Positions 8,543 to 18,214 are shown, counted from the first letter of the stretch. The stretch: DNA of 64,000 nucleotides from Bacteroidota bacterium (GCA_013298715.1 JAAFIQ010000007.1:90661-154660); one strand, 5' to 3'. The notes: a model not told the origin generated them from the sequence alone. Made by a program: numbers and translations.

Positions 8543-10177
8543 ATGCCAAAAGGAATTTATAAAGTACCAACACCCATAAACGAACCAATAAAACAATACG
8601 CTGCTGGAAGCCCTGAACGTAAAGAATTACAAGCCACTCTTGCAAAATTAAGAGGTATTGAGCTCGATATCCCTATGTATATTGGTGGAAATGAAGTTAG
8701 AAGTAACGTAATAGCTCGCTTGCACCCACCACACGACCATAAACACACCTTAGGTCATTTTCATAAAAGTGATAAAAACCACGTGCAACAAGCCATAGAA
8801 GCAGCGCTGGCAGCAAAAGAAAAATGGGCAAATTTACCATGGGAACACCGTGCAAGTATATTTTTAAAAGCCGCTGATTTAATTGCTGGTCCTTACAGAG
8901 CCAAATTAAATGCAGCAACCATGCTAGGACAGAGTAAAAATGCGTTTCAAGCCGAAATTGATAGTGCCTGCGAAATAATTGACTTTTTACGATTTAATGT
9001 ATCGTTTATGACCGAAATATATTCTGAACAACCAATAAGCGGGCCAGGTATGTGGAACAGAATTGAATGGCGACCATTAGAAGGATTTATTTATGCACTT
9101 ACACCATTTAACTTTACCGCAATTGCAGGTAATTTACCTACAAGTTGCGCTATGATGGGGAATACAGTTGTTTGGAAGCCCAGCAATACGCAAGTTTATA
9201 GCGCAAGTGTGTTGATGGAAGTTTTTCAAAAAGCAGGTGTACCAGCTGGTGTAATTAATTTAATTTACCCAAGCGGGCCAGATGCTGCCGAAGTTATTTT
9301 TAACCATAAAGATTTTGCAGGTATACATTTTACTGGCAGTACAGAGGTTTTTCAAAATATTTGGAAAAGCATTGGAAACAATATTCACAAATATAAATCG
9401 TATCCTAAAATTGTAGGAGAAACTGGTGGAAAAGATTTTATTGTAATTCACAATTCGGCTGATGTAAAAGCAAGTGCTGTGGCTGTTGCCCGCGGAGCAT
9501 TTGAATACCAAGGACAAAAATGCAGCGCATGCTCAAGAGCTTACATCCCAGCAAGTATGTGGCCTTCATTTAAAGAAGAATTTGTTAAGGATGTAAAATC
9601 TATGAAAATGGGAGGTACTGAAGATTTTACCAATTTTGTAAATGCGGTAATTGACGAAAAAAGTTTTGATAAACTGAAAGCTGCAATAGATAAAGCTAAA
9701 AGCGACAAGGGCACAGAGATTGTTGTTGGAGGTAATGCGGATAAATCTGTTGGTTATTTTATTGAGCCAACAGCCATTAAGGTAGAGGATCCGAAATACA
9801 CAACTATGTGCGAAGAATTGTTTGGACCAGTACTTACAATTTATGTTTATGATGATAACAAATTTGAAGAATTGTTGGACGTAGTTGATTCTACAAGCAT
9901 CTATGCGCTAACCGGTTCAATCATCGCTAATGATAGATATGTGATTGATTTGGCAACAAAAAAATTAAGTAACGCTGCTGGTAATTTTTATATTAACGAT
10001 AAGTGTACTGGTGCGGTTGTTGGGCAGCAACCATTTGGTGGCGCACGTGGCAGCGGCACTAATGATAAAGCAGGGCACAAGGTTAATTTATTACGTTGGG
10101 TTAGTCCTCGCACTATTAAAGAAACCTGGGTGCCACCAACAGATTACCGTTACGCCTTTTTAGAAGCGGATAAATAA
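8543..10177 (+). CDS. pruA: 1-pyrroline-5-carboxylate dehydrogenase
   Basis: Oxidises glutamate semialdehyde (from proline) to glutamate with NAD+, the second step of proline breakdown. 544 residues, the length of the single-function enzyme of the ALDH4 type and not of the bifunctional PutA. Motifs: SNTQ and WKPSN of the NAD site, FTGSTEVF, the general-base segment KIVGETGGKDF, the catalytic Cys (C327) in GQKCSACSRAY, and EELFGPVL. I use the ATG at 8543 (MPKGIYKVP); a GTG 18 bases upstream is also in frame but less likely. No proline dehydrogenase gene lies nearby. A signalling phosphatase gene starts 7 bp downstream and may be cotranscribed. Confidence 0.95.
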   Translation: MPKGIYKVPTPINEPIKQYAAGSPERKELQATLAKLRGIELDIPMYIGGNEVRSNVIARLHPPHDHKHTLGHFHKSDKNHVQQAIEAALAAKEKWANLPWEHRASIFLKAADLIAGPYRAKLNAATMLGQSKNAFQAEIDSACEIIDFLRFNVSFMTEIYSEQPISGPGMWNRIEWRPLEGFIYALTPFNFTAIAGNLPTSCAMMGNTVVWKPSNTQVYSASVLMEVFQKAGVPAGVINLIYPSGPDAAEVIFNHKDFAGIHFTGSTEVFQNIWKSIGNNIHKYKSYPKIVGETGGKDFIVIHNSADVKASAVAVARGAFEYQGQKCSACSRAYIPASMWPSFKEEFVKDVKSMKMGGTEDFTNFVNAVIDEKSFDKLKAAIDKAKSDKGTEIVVGGNADKSVGYFIEPTAIKVEDPKYTTMCEELFGPVLTIYVYDDNKFEELLDVVDSTSIYALTGSIIANDRYVIDLATKKLSNAAGNFYINDKCTGAVVGQQPFGGARGSGTNDKAGHKVNLLRWVSPRTIKETWVPPTDYRYAFLEADK

Positions 10178-10184
10178 CTATTAT

Positions 10185-12359
10185 TTGAAAAATAGTTTTA
10201 AAATATTGCTGTTTGTATTTGTTTTTTTATTTAACAGCGCTTTTGCAATTCATGATTCTTTGATTTTTAAATTTAATGAAAAATTAAATCATGATGACGA
10301 CTTATCGTTGAATTTTAATGGTACAAAAATTCGTTTATCTGGCGGACTTAAGTTTAATGGATATGCAAAGTACATTAATAATTTTTCACCGCATTACACC
10401 CACTTAAATTTTAACGACAGTACTTGGCAAACTATTAATTTTTATGAAGAGATTGGTTTTAATAATAGTTCGGACAAAGAATTTACGGTACGCTTTTATT
10501 TTAAAGTAGAGCCATCGTTTAAAACTGATGACCTAATAGCAGAAGTAAATCATATTGGCGCATCTGCCTTATATTTGAATGGAACCACTCTAAAGAAATT
10601 TGGAAAACCTTCAAACAATTCAGACCATGAGGTGTGTGAAATACCAATTCAAGACCCTTTGTATTTCAACCTAATGTACGATTCCGTTTATGTTTTGGTT
10701 GCTCATTATTCAAATTCAAAAAAATTAGAATCTGAATTTTATTCAAGTGGCTTAGCACTTAAATTTTATAAAGTTGATAATTTTATTACTGAAAAAAAAT
10801 CTTACGAATTATTTATAAAATTTCTATTATCAATCGGTTGTATCTTATTTGCATTATCCACTGTTTACTTTCATTTATTTATATTTAATAGGGGCTTAAA
10901 ATATAATTTGTACTACTTTTTATTTTTACTTGCCCTAAGTTTTTGTTTTTTAACACCTCAGCTGTATTGTTTAGTAAGTAATCCAACAGCATTATTAATC
11001 ATTGAAGGACTATTGGGGTTTTTTGTTCCAGCATCCTTATGCGCCTTACTACTTATGGTTTATTCATTATTTCAAATTAAACGCAGCTGGTATTTTTATT
11101 TGATGATTATTTTATTTGCAATACTATTTATTTCATCACTAATGAAAGAAAGCGATTTTAGCATCGTTATTTTCATTTTACTTTTTTTGTTAGGATATTT
11201 TGGAATCACAATTATTGCGATTAAAGCGTTACTCAAAAAATTAAACGGAGCAAACTACCTAGGAGCTGGTATAGTTGCATTTACCGTGTTTATTTTTATT
11301 GCATTAATTGTTGCCAAAAACGGAAACAATATGGCATTTTCTATACTATTTATTGCGCTAAGTATTTTAGCCTTACCTCTTTTTATGAGTTCATTTTTAA
11401 GCAAACAATTCGCAACCATAAATAAATCGCTTAAAGCTGAACTAAAATTAAATGAAGAACTTGCTCAAAAATCACTACAACAAGAAAAAGAAAAACAAGA
11501 AATTTTGGCAAATCAAAATAAGCATTTAGAAGAACAAGTAATTAACAGAACAATAGAAATTACAGAGCAAAAGAAAGAATTAGAATGTAAAAATATTGAA
11601 ATAACAGATAGTATAGTTTACAGTAAGCACATACAAGATGCTTTGTTACCTGATGAAAGTGAAATACTAAAGTACTTTATCAACAGTTTTATACTTTTTA
11701 AGCCAAAAGATATTGTAAGCGGCGATTTTTATTGGTTTAAGAAAAATAGCGACAATGAATTTTTAATTGCCGCCGCAGATTGCACCGGGCATGGCGTACC
11801 CGGAGCCTTAGTAAGTTTAATTGCTATACAAAGTTTAAATAGAGCAACCGAATTAGAAAGCGATGTGTGCCAAATTTTAAAACAAACAAACAATGTAATT
11901 AAATCTACTTTAAAACAAAACGACCCAGAAAACGCGAAAGATGGGATGGACATAGCACTTTGCAAAATCAACTTTTTGCAAGATGGAAAAATTTCGCTTT
12001 CTTATGCTGGCGCTAATAGGCCAATGTATCTTTTGAAAAAAGGAAATACAGAAATCACTGAAATTAAAGCCACTAAATTTGCCATTGGAGGATTTACTGA
12101 ATACAACCAAGATTTTAACCGAAGCGAATTTATTTTTGAATCAGGTGATAGCGTTTACTTAACCAGCGATGGCTATGCCGACCAATTTGGTAGCGAGAAA
12201 AATAAAAAATTAACTACAAAACGCTTTAAAGAATTATTAGCAAAATTAAATTATTTGAAGGGAAGAGAACAAAAATCTGAATTAGAAAAGTTCATCAACT
12301 CTTGGTGTGGTAAGCTCGAACAGATTGACGATATACTCATTGTTGGTCTAAAATTTTAG
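10185..12359 (+). CDS. 7TM sensor with cytoplasmic SpoIIE-type phosphatase domain, TTG start
   Basis: 724 residues. A signal peptide (MKNSFKILLFVFVFLFNSAFA), a beta-rich extracytoplasmic sensor domain (about 22-200, with a fold suggested by FNEKLN..DLSLNFNG), about seven hydrophobic helices (about 205-405) in the 7TMR-DISM manner, a coiled coil (about 415-470), and a C-terminal PP2C-like SpoIIE phosphatase domain (about 475-724) with FKPKDIVSGDFYWF, the metal site AADCTGHGVPGAL, DGMDIAL and DGYADQFGS. It should convert an outside signal into dephosphorylation of a protein such as an anti-sigma-factor antagonist; no such partner is encoded nearby. The only start giving a signal peptide is TTG at 10185; there is no ATG before residue about 160. 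Confidence 0.88.
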   Translation: MKNSFKILLFVFVFLFNSAFAIHDSLIFKFNEKLNHDDDLSLNFNGTKIRLSGGLKFNGYAKYINNFSPHYTHLNFNDSTWQTINFYEEIGFNNSSDKEFTVRFYFKVEPSFKTDDLIAEVNHIGASALYLNGTTLKKFGKPSNNSDHEVCEIPIQDPLYFNLMYDSVYVLVAHYSNSKKLESEFYSSGLALKFYKVDNFITEKKSYELFIKFLLSIGCILFALSTVYFHLFIFNRGLKYNLYYFLFLLALSFCFLTPQLYCLVSNPTALLIIEGLLGFFVPASLCALLLMVYSLFQIKRSWYFYLMIILFAILFISSLMKESDFSIVIFILLFLLGYFGITIIAIKALLKKLNGANYLGAGIVAFTVFIFIALIVAKNGNNMAFSILFIALSILALPLFMSSFLSKQFATINKSLKAELKLNEELAQKSLQQEKEKQEILANQNKHLEEQVINRTIEITEQKKELECKNIEITDSIVYSKHIQDALLPDESEILKYFINSFILFKPKDIVSGDFYWFKKNSDNEFLIAAADCTGHGVPGALVSLIAIQSLNRATELESDVCQILKQTNNVIKSTLKQNDPENAKDGMDIALCKINFLQDGKISLSYAGANRPMYLLKKGNTEITEIKATKFAIGGFTEYNQDFNRSEFIFESGDSVYLTSDGYADQFGSEKNKKLTTKRFKELLAKLNYLKGREQKSELEKFINSWCGKLEQIDDILIVGLKF

Positions 12360-12433
12360 ATAAACAATTTTGTTAAACGGTTTGGTGTTTGGTTTTAGTT
12401 TTATTAAATTTACATTAATAAAAACACAAACTA

Positions 12434-14827
12434 ATGAAAAATAACTTACTACTAACATCTGCGTTAGCTTTTACAATGCTTGCAAACGCTCAAAGCGGCA
12501 AAAAAGCAATCGTTACTAATGCCGACGTGTCCACTATCTCCAAAGAATTAATAAACGGCAGAGGGTGCGCAACTGCTATTCCGGGAGAAGAATGGAATAA
12601 ATGGTTTAACGAAAAAGTTGAAGAATTTGTAAAAAATCAACAACAAAATAAAACCCAACTACCAAATTATACAATTCCTGTAATTGTGCATGTTGTGCAT
12701 GGTGGGCAATCTGTTGGAACTTACCCCAACGTTAGTCAAGCGCAAATTAATTCTCAAATTGCAATTTTGAATAATGACTACGCCGGAATTGGATTAAACA
12801 ACGGAAATGCCCCTGCTCCTTTTGCTCCATTAAAAGCTAATTGTAATATAACTTTTTGTTTGGCTCAAAAAGACCCTACTGGCGCCACTTTGTTAGAACC
12901 TGGTATTGAACGCATTAACTATATTTCTAAAGGATGGGCTAACCCAACAACACCAACTACACCTGCGGCATTTCAAACATTCGTAAATGGTACAATTAAG
13001 CCAAATTCAATTTGGGATCCTACCCGCTATTTAAACATCTGGCTTACGGATTGTAATAATAACGTTGGTCTATTAGGTTACGCTACGTTCCCCGCAGGAA
13101 CAGGACTTGCAGGTGTGTCAAGTTTTTTAGGCACGGCATCAACCGATGGCATTTGGAATTGGAGTAGAGCATTTGGAAATGTTGGTACACTTCAAGCACC
13201 ATACAATCAAGGTAGAACTGCTTCTCATGAAATTGGCCACTGGCTAGGATTAATCCATATTGGTGGAGATGGAAATGGTAACATCGCTGGAGACTGCAAT
13301 GCTACTGACTATTGTGCAGACACTCCACCACAAAAAGGTGGATTTGCGAGCGGGCAATATGGGCAAAATTATGGTGCACCTACTTATCCTTTATATGCAA
13401 CAGGTTCAAACTCTTGTGCTGGTGCACCAAACGGCAATATGTTTATGAACTTTATGGATTATACCGATGATGCTGCAATGTATATGTTTACAAACGATCA
13501 ACGTACACGTATGCAAACTGCTATGGCAAATGGTACGTTTAGAAGTTTATTAACCACAAGCGCAGCCTCTTTATGTAATATACCTGCCGCAACTCCTTCC
13601 GCAAGCTTTAATATGGCTAGCAATGGGTGTATTAATTCAGCAGTTACTGTAAACAATTTAAGTTCTGGTAACCCAGTACCAACTTTTGCTTGGTCGTCAA
13701 TACCTGCAACTGGTGTTACTTTTAATCCAAATAACACAGCACAAGCACCAACTATTAATTTTGCAAATCCTGGTTCGTACACAATTACAGTGGTAGCAAC
13801 TAATAGTTTAGGTAGTAACAATAATAGTAAAGCAATAGTTATAAACAACTGTGCAGTAGCTTCAACTTGTCTTGATACATTAGTAAATTTTGACGGTAAC
13901 GATACCTTGAATGCTTTTAGAGCTGGTGCCGATGTGGCTGTAAACGGATGCTCACCAAATGCCGGATACATACTTGGTAACAATTGTTACGATGATTTAG
14001 AAAAAGCTGAATACTTTCCGGCATCAACTTATACACAAGTTACAGCCGCTCAAGCTACTGGTGTAATTGTGCTATTCTTTAAAAATGGTAGTCGTGGTAC
14101 TGGCGGAAATGCAAGTTCAGCCGTAACAATGCGCTTGTACGACCAAACAGTAAACACCTTTACAGGCACACCAAGCGGCATTAAACCTAATAACTCAATT
14201 GGAAGTGCTAGTACAACAATAGGAAATATTTTGGCGGTAACTTCAGTAAGTAATGTAACCTATTGTGGAAGTCCTAATCTAGCTTTCGGCACGCCAATCA
14301 TCAAACCTTTTAAATACACTTTTGCTACACCTATTAACTTACCTGCATCTGGCGGATTCTTTGCATCGGTTGTTTTACCAACAGGGGCGCAAGATACAGC
14401 AGTTATCTTTAATAACGGACCAAGTGCAGCAGCAAATCGTTCGTTTGAAAAATGGAGTAATAATGTTTGGTACGAAGTTAAAACTGCTTGGAGCAGCAAC
14501 TTTAATTATGCAATGGCTATTTTACCTATTATTCAATGTGCATCGGTTACTGCTATTTCAGACAAATCTATACTTAACACAAATATTAATTTGTACCCTA
14601 ATCCTTCAAGCGGTGATGTTAGCATTATTGCAACGTTGCCAAATGAACAAACACTTGATGTACAAGTTACAAATGTAATGGGACAAGTTTTATATGGTTC
14701 TAAATTTACAGGAGTTACTAACAACGTGTTCAACTTAAATTTAGGTGAATATAGCAATGGCGTTTACTTTGTAATCATAAACAATGGTTCAGAAAAAATT
14801 ACCAAACGTGTTATATTGAATAAATAA
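12434..14827 (+). CDS. Secreted M43-family (pappalysin-like) zinc metalloprotease with PKD-like domain and T9SS tail
   Basis: 797 residues. Signal peptide (about 1-19, ending NAQS), then a propeptide-like part with the family's PVIVHVVHGG, then the catalytic domain. The zinc site is HEIGHWLGLIH with H265, E266, H269 and H275, and the Met-turn is NFMDYTDD near residue 338-345. Cysteine pairs around DCNATDYCADTPP match M43 enzymes. About residues 395-470 form a PKD/Ig-like domain (SLGSNNNSKAIVI), followed by a beta-rich region with a jelly-roll look (about 480-695), and a T9SS type A tail (about 715-797: LYPNPSSGD, VTNVMGQVLY, NGVYFVIINN). It should be exported to the cell surface as a protease. 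Transcribed alone from an A/T-rich spacer. Confidence 0.92.
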   Translation: MKNNLLLTSALAFTMLANAQSGKKAIVTNADVSTISKELINGRGCATAIPGEEWNKWFNEKVEEFVKNQQQNKTQLPNYTIPVIVHVVHGGQSVGTYPNVSQAQINSQIAILNNDYAGIGLNNGNAPAPFAPLKANCNITFCLAQKDPTGATLLEPGIERINYISKGWANPTTPTTPAAFQTFVNGTIKPNSIWDPTRYLNIWLTDCNNNVGLLGYATFPAGTGLAGVSSFLGTASTDGIWNWSRAFGNVGTLQAPYNQGRTASHEIGHWLGLIHIGGDGNGNIAGDCNATDYCADTPPQKGGFASGQYGQNYGAPTYPLYATGSNSCAGAPNGNMFMNFMDYTDDAAMYMFTNDQRTRMQTAMANGTFRSLLTTSAASLCNIPAATPSASFNMASNGCINSAVTVNNLSSGNPVPTFAWSSIPATGVTFNPNNTAQAPTINFANPGSYTITVVATNSLGSNNNSKAIVINNCAVASTCLDTLVNFDGNDTLNAFRAGADVAVNGCSPNAGYILGNNCYDDLEKAEYFPASTYTQVTAAQATGVIVLFFKNGSRGTGGNASSAVTMRLYDQTVNTFTGTPSGIKPNNSIGSASTTIGNILAVTSVSNVTYCGSPNLAFGTPIIKPFKYTFATPINLPASGGFFASVVLPTGAQDTAVIFNNGPSAAANRSFEKWSNNVWYEVKTAWSSNFNYAMAILPIIQCASVTAISDKSILNTNINLYPNPSSGDVSIIATLPNEQTLDVQVTNVMGQVLYGSKFTGVTNNVFNLNLGEYSNGVYFVIINNGSEKITKRVILNK

Positions 14828-14845
14828 AATTCTTAATGCATTTAT

Positions 14846-14885
14846 TAAAAAGTCTGCTTCGTTAAACAAGCAGACTTTTTTTATT
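14846..14885. terminator. Bidirectional terminator overlapping the coaE 3' end
   Basis: AAAAAGTCTGCTT, an 8-base loop, AAGCAGACTTTTTTT. The stem is perfect with A and T tracts on both sides, so it can end transcription of the metalloprotease gene and of coaE. The coaE stop codon is in the loop and its last seven or so codons form one arm of the stem. Confidence 0.85.
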
Positions 14886-15455
14886 CATTAAACTCTCGTA
14901 AACAGAAATTACTTGAGGAATCAGTAACTCATCTTCGTTATTTGTAATTACAAAATTGCTTTTACTTGCTTTCAATTCTTGAGGCATTTGGCTATTGATT
15001 TTTTTTAAAGCCATTTCCCTATCAATTCCATCGCGCTTCATAACTCTACTTAAACGTAAGTTTTCATCGGCCACAACAGTAATTAGTTTATCTAAATTGT
15101 TTGTAAGATTTACCTCAAAAAGTAAAGCGCTTTCTTTTATAATAATTTTATTTTGATTGACATCAATAAATTTTTCAAATTCACTTTTTACTACAGGATG
15201 AATAATTGAATTTATTTTTTCGAGTAGAATTTTATTGGAAAATATTTTTGAGCTGATGTACTTTTTGTCGATTTCAGATTCAGTTAAGTAAACTTCTTTT
15301 CCCAAAAGATTTAAAATTTGTTTTTTTACTAACTCATTAAAATAAACTTTTTTGGCACAAGTATCACTATCAAACACTTTGCAGCCCAATGTTTCAAAAA
15401 TTTTAGCAACCGTGCTTTTACCGCTTCCTATATTTCCTGTTAATCCAATTACCAT
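14862..15455 (-). CDS. coaE: Dephospho-CoA kinase
   Basis: Last step of coenzyme A synthesis: phosphorylates the ribose 3'-OH of dephospho-CoA with ATP. 197 residues, normal length. P-loop GLTGNIGSGKST at the N-terminus, GCKVFDSDTCAKK with the substrate-binding Asp, the HP of IIHPVVKSEF, and the RDGID/KINSQMP lid segment. It is the last gene of the DUF1573-yajC-ybbR-coaE operon; its ATG overlaps the ybbR stop by one base (TAATG), implying coupled translation. Its final codons (LLV and the preceding KKS) lie inside a terminator stem. Confidence 0.95.
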   Translation of the reverse strand: MVIGLTGNIGSGKSTVAKIFETLGCKVFDSDTCAKKVYFNELVKKQILNLLGKEVYLTESEIDKKYISSKIFSNKILLEKINSIIHPVVKSEFEKFIDVNQNKIIIKESALLFEVNLTNNLDKLITVVADENLRLSRVMKRDGIDREMALKKINSQMPQELKASKSNFVITNNEDELLIPQVISVYESLMNKKSLLV

Positions 15456-16393
15456 TACTTTTTCATTAATACTAGTTCTACCTGTTCTGGATCGATTTTG
15501 ATAACATTAACGTAACCAGGTTTTGTAACCAATACAACTTGGTGCTTGCTTGATTTTCCAATATTTACTTTTGCTTTAAACAAATTTTCATCATTATCAA
15601 CCACTTGATTTTGTAAGGTAGTATAGGTTAATTTTACTTTGTTCGGAAAAATATTTACACTTTTATAACCCTCTTCATTCATTAAACTTAAAGGCAATTC
15701 AATACTTTTCTCTATAAGCTTGTTTACTTTTATAGAATAATTTAAAACCGACTCACTTAAAATTAAATTTGAATTTGGAGAAATTAAGTTTAAAACCCCA
15801 TTGCAATCTAAAGAAACTTGATTGATAGCTAATACTTGAGAATAAATTGTATCAATACTGGCAACTAACTCTTTTTGGCCATAAACGGTAATAAATTTAG
15901 GGCTTACATTTTCAATTTCAAAGCCATATCCTCGTTTGCAATTTATTCGTGTTTCTAATTTTACAATAACATTTTTTTGAAATCCTTTTGGTTCAATAAA
16001 AACCAAAGTGTCTGGGTTAATACTATTTATCTTTACTTTGTTTCCTAAAGCATTACCTAAACTTAAATTACTAGTACCAATTGCATACTTGGTTGCATTA
16101 GCATTTGATGATAAATTATTAAAGTCTATTGTAATGTTTTTCTCCTTGGTTACTTGCATTAATAGCAACTTTAAACCATTGCTGGCAACTTGCAAATTTA
16201 TTTTAGTTGGCAAGGCTTGTAAAGGAATTTTACTTTTTGGAACATTTATAAAATTAACATTACAATTAATGGCAACTGTGTAGGCTGAATTTAGCGCATT
16301 AAATAACCAAAGCAGCGCTGCAATAATTACACAAATAAAAAAAGCCGTGGTTTTACTCGGCTTTTTAGTTGAATTATTTGAAATTTGATTCAA
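15455..16393 (-). CDS. YbbR-domain protein, TTG start
   Basis: 312 residues. A Ser/Thr/Lys-rich cytoplasmic start, one TM helix (about 17-37, FFICVIIAALLWLFNAL), then beta-rich YbbR-like repeats outside the membrane (including FINVPKSKIPLQ, IEPKGFQKNVIVKLETRINCKRGYGFE-type segments). In Firmicutes YbbR (CdaR) regulates the diadenylate cyclase; in Bacteroidota it is found in this yajC-coaE neighbourhood and its role is not established. The only possible start is TTG at 16393: the yajC stop lies 9 bases upstream in the same frame and no ATG occurs before about residue 75. The start MNQISNNS is followed by a normal anchor, which supports it. Confidence 0.82.
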   Translation of the reverse strand: MNQISNNSTKKPSKTTAFFICVIIAALLWLFNALNSAYTVAINCNVNFINVPKSKIPLQALPTKINLQVASNGLKLLLMQVTKEKNITIDFNNLSSNANATKYAIGTSNLSLGNALGNKVKINSINPDTLVFIEPKGFQKNVIVKLETRINCKRGYGFEIENVSPKFITVYGQKELVASIDTIYSQVLAINQVSLDCNGVLNLISPNSNLILSESVLNYSIKVNKLIEKSIELPLSLMNEEGYKSVNIFPNKVKLTYTTLQNQVVDNDENLFKAKVNIGKSSKHQVVLVTKPGYVNVIKIDPEQVELVLMKK

Positions 16394-16399
16394 TAAAGA

Positions 16400-16720
16400 T
16401 TAGCTTTTGTTTAATGCAGCAGAACCCTCGTTAGAAATTGCAGTTTTAGCAATTTTCATTTTAGTCCCATCTTCTACTTCCATTATAAATGTTGCATCTT
16501 CTCTAACTTCCACGATTTTTCCATAAATGCCACCAATGGTAAGCACTTTATCTCCTTTTTTTAATTCTTCAATATATTTTTTTTGATCTTTAGCTTTTTT
16601 CATTTGTGGTCTAATCATAAAAAAATAAAATACTACCACAATAAGCCCCATCATAATTAAGCTTTGCATTCCGCCACCACCTTGCCCCTGAGGAGCCATT
16701 AAAATAAAAAGTTGATTCAT
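16400..16720 (-). CDS. yajC: Preprotein translocase accessory subunit YajC
   Basis: Small inner-membrane partner of SecDF in protein export. 106 residues: a short Gly/Gln-rich start (APQGQGGGG), one TM helix (about 20-40, LIMMGLIVVVFYFFMIRPQMKK with the family's FYFFMIRPQ), then a small basic beta domain (LKKGDKVLTIGGIYGKIVEV). Everything matches the family. It sits between the DUF1573 lipoprotein gene and ybbR in the standard Bacteroidota order. Confidence 0.96.
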   Translation of the reverse strand: MNQLFILMAPQGQGGGGMQSLIMMGLIVVVFYFFMIRPQMKKAKDQKKYIEELKKGDKVLTIGGIYGKIVEVREDATFIMEVEDGTKMKIAKTAISNEGSAALNKS

Positions 16721-16763
16721 GTTTTTTGCTTTGTTTTTGTTTTGTTTTTAAATAAGTTGTTTA

Positions 16764-17213
16764 TTACCGTGCAACTTCCGCCACAATAATTTCTGTTTTT
16801 ATTCTTAGTATTCGTGTTGCAGGTTCACAATTTGTAATGACTGTTATTGTTTTTTCTTGATAATCTCTTTTACCCTCACTATTAAATACTACATTAATTT
16901 TTCCTTCTGCACCAGGTAGTATTGGCTCTTTAGGCCACTCTGGAACTGTGCAACCACAACTACCGCTAGCGCCGCTGATAATTAAACTTTTTCCACCTAT
17001 GTTTTTAAATTTGAAGGCATGACTTACTTGTTCTCCCTGAGTTATTTTCCCAAAATCAAACTCTTCTTCTTCAAATTTAATTTCGGCTTTATTTTTTAAA
17101 TCTTTATCGCCCACCGTATTGTTTACAATATTAGAATCTATTTCATTTGTTTCTTTACTCTCTTGGCAAGAAAAACAAAATACTATAAAAATAAACGCAA
17201 ATACTTTTTTCAT
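16764..17213 (-). CDS. DUF1573-domain lipoprotein
   Basis: 149 residues. A lipoprotein-type signal (MKKVFAFIFIVFCFSC, lipidation Cys 16), a short acidic linker, then a DUF1573 domain (about 45-149) with FDFGKITQGEQVSHAFKFKN, GKSLIISGASGSCGCT and ILPGAEGKINVVF. The fold is an immunoglobulin-like beta-sandwich seen all over the Bacteroidota; its biochemical role is unknown. I start at 17213; an ATG four codons earlier is less likely because it would precede the signal with unneeded residues. First gene of the operon with yajC, ybbR and coaE; a -7 box lies 9 nt upstream. Confidence 0.88.
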   Translation of the reverse strand: MKKVFAFIFIVFCFSCQESKETNEIDSNIVNNTVGDKDLKNKAEIKFEEEEFDFGKITQGEQVSHAFKFKNIGGKSLIISGASGSCGCTVPEWPKEPILPGAEGKINVVFNSEGKRDYQEKTITVITNCEPATRILRIKTEIIVAEVAR

Positions 17214-17222
17214 AATAGGCTG

Positions 17223-17230
17223 CAAATATA
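17223..17230 (-). promoter_or_regulatory. -7 box of the DUF1573-yajC-ybbR-coaE operon
   Basis: TATATTTG on the minus strand, a perfect TAnnTTTG, with 9 nt between its G and the ATG at 17213. The transcript leader should be only a few nucleotides. Confidence 0.55.
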
Positions 17231-17255
17231 ATTTTAATTAGGGGTTATTAAAAAC

Positions 17256-17285
17256 AAAAAATCCCAAATAATTGGGATTTTTTTA
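17256..17285. terminator. Terminator after the DUF6089 gene
   Basis: AAAAAATCCCAA, a 4-base loop (ATAA), TTGGGATTTTTTT. It lies 11 bp past the leftward DUF6089 gene's stop and separates that gene from the promoter of the next leftward operon. Confidence 0.85.
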
Positions 17286-17296
17286 ATATTTATTTT

Positions 17297-18214
17297 TCAG
17301 AATTTCGCTCTGATTTTCCGGCTCTTCTTTTTATTTTTTGAGAAGAAATTGCCTTTGTATCTTGTTCTGTAAAAACTGCTTTTACCACGAATAACGTAGC
17401 TATAAGATAAACTCAAAGTCATATAATTATCTTTATTTGTTTTATCACCACGTTTCATTCCCCATGTATGCGATAAAAATGCGCCTTTATTCCCATCAAT
17501 GGTAGATTGATCCAACTCTGTGGTTCTTAAAGCTAAACCTTGCGTGTAAGCATCACTTGGCGGAGTATCGGGATAGTTACCGCTAATATCATCAATATAA
17601 TCAGTAAATGTTTTACGCCAGTTCGCTTCAAAACCTATGCGGTGTTTTTTATCAAACGTAAAATAGAAACCAAAACCACTCGGCAAGTTTAAAACTATGC
17701 TTTTGTAGTCATAACCCTCAACGTTGTAATCTTTCATTTTTACCCATTCACCTTGGTATAAAGATTTTGGATTGGTATAAAAACCGCCAACACCAGCAAA
17801 AACATAAGCCCTAAAGCTATTTCTGTAACGGTAAGTATTGCCCAAATCATTATCTTCAAAAAAGAACCAATGCCCTGTAAAACCTAAATCAAAAACATCA
17901 TTTCTAAAATTAAAATTTCTAAACCTACGGCCTGGATTAGAGGATAGAGCATCTTTCCCTTCAATTCTTAAATAATCAAAGGCTAATCTTAATGAAACTT
18001 TAGGACGTAATTTATAGCGCACAAAACCGCCAACATTCCAGCGTGTTTGAGATAATTTCATATCGGCAATAAAATCTCGACGAGTTTTTTCTTTACCTCC
18101 AATGTCACCTAAGTAGTTCGTGGCACCAACGCTAATCCCATAATCCCAAAGCCATTGCGCTTTTGAGCTGAAGGATATAACTAACACCAGTAAAATTATA
18201 TATATGTTTCTCAT
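17297..18214 (-). CDS. Outer-membrane beta-barrel protein, DUF6089 family
   Basis: 305 residues with a signal peptide (MRNIYIILLVLVISFSSKAQ) followed by alternating amphipathic strands (GISVGATNYLGDIGG, WNVGGFVRYKLRPKVSLRLAFDYLRIEG, FRAYVFAGVGGFYTNP, HRIGFEANWRKTFTDYID, LSLSYSYVIRG). The GATNYLGDIGG opening is the mark of the DUF6089 barrel family of Bacteroidota, which has no assigned substrate. The C-terminus is very basic (Lys/Arg-rich, ending KIRAKF), unusual for a barrel end but common in this family. Single-gene transcript with its own promoter and terminator. Confidence 0.85.
   Translation of the reverse strand: MRNIYIILLVLVISFSSKAQWLWDYGISVGATNYLGDIGGKEKTRRDFIADMKLSQTRWNVGGFVRYKLRPKVSLRLAFDYLRIEGKDALSSNPGRRFRNFNFRNDVFDLGFTGHWFFFEDNDLGNTYRYRNSFRAYVFAGVGGFYTNPKSLYQGEWVKMKDYNVEGYDYKSIVLNLPSGFGFYFTFDKKHRIGFEANWRKTFTDYIDDISGNYPDTPPSDAYTQGLALRTTELDQSTIDGNKGAFLSHTWGMKRGDKTNKDNYMTLSLSYSYVIRGKSSFYRTRYKGNFFSKNKKKSRKIRAKF

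Noticed and set aside
13498-13983. 161-codon open frame on the minus strand inside the M43 protease gene
   Set aside because: Antisense shadow of a well-supported protease gene; no family motif and no promoter or start context.
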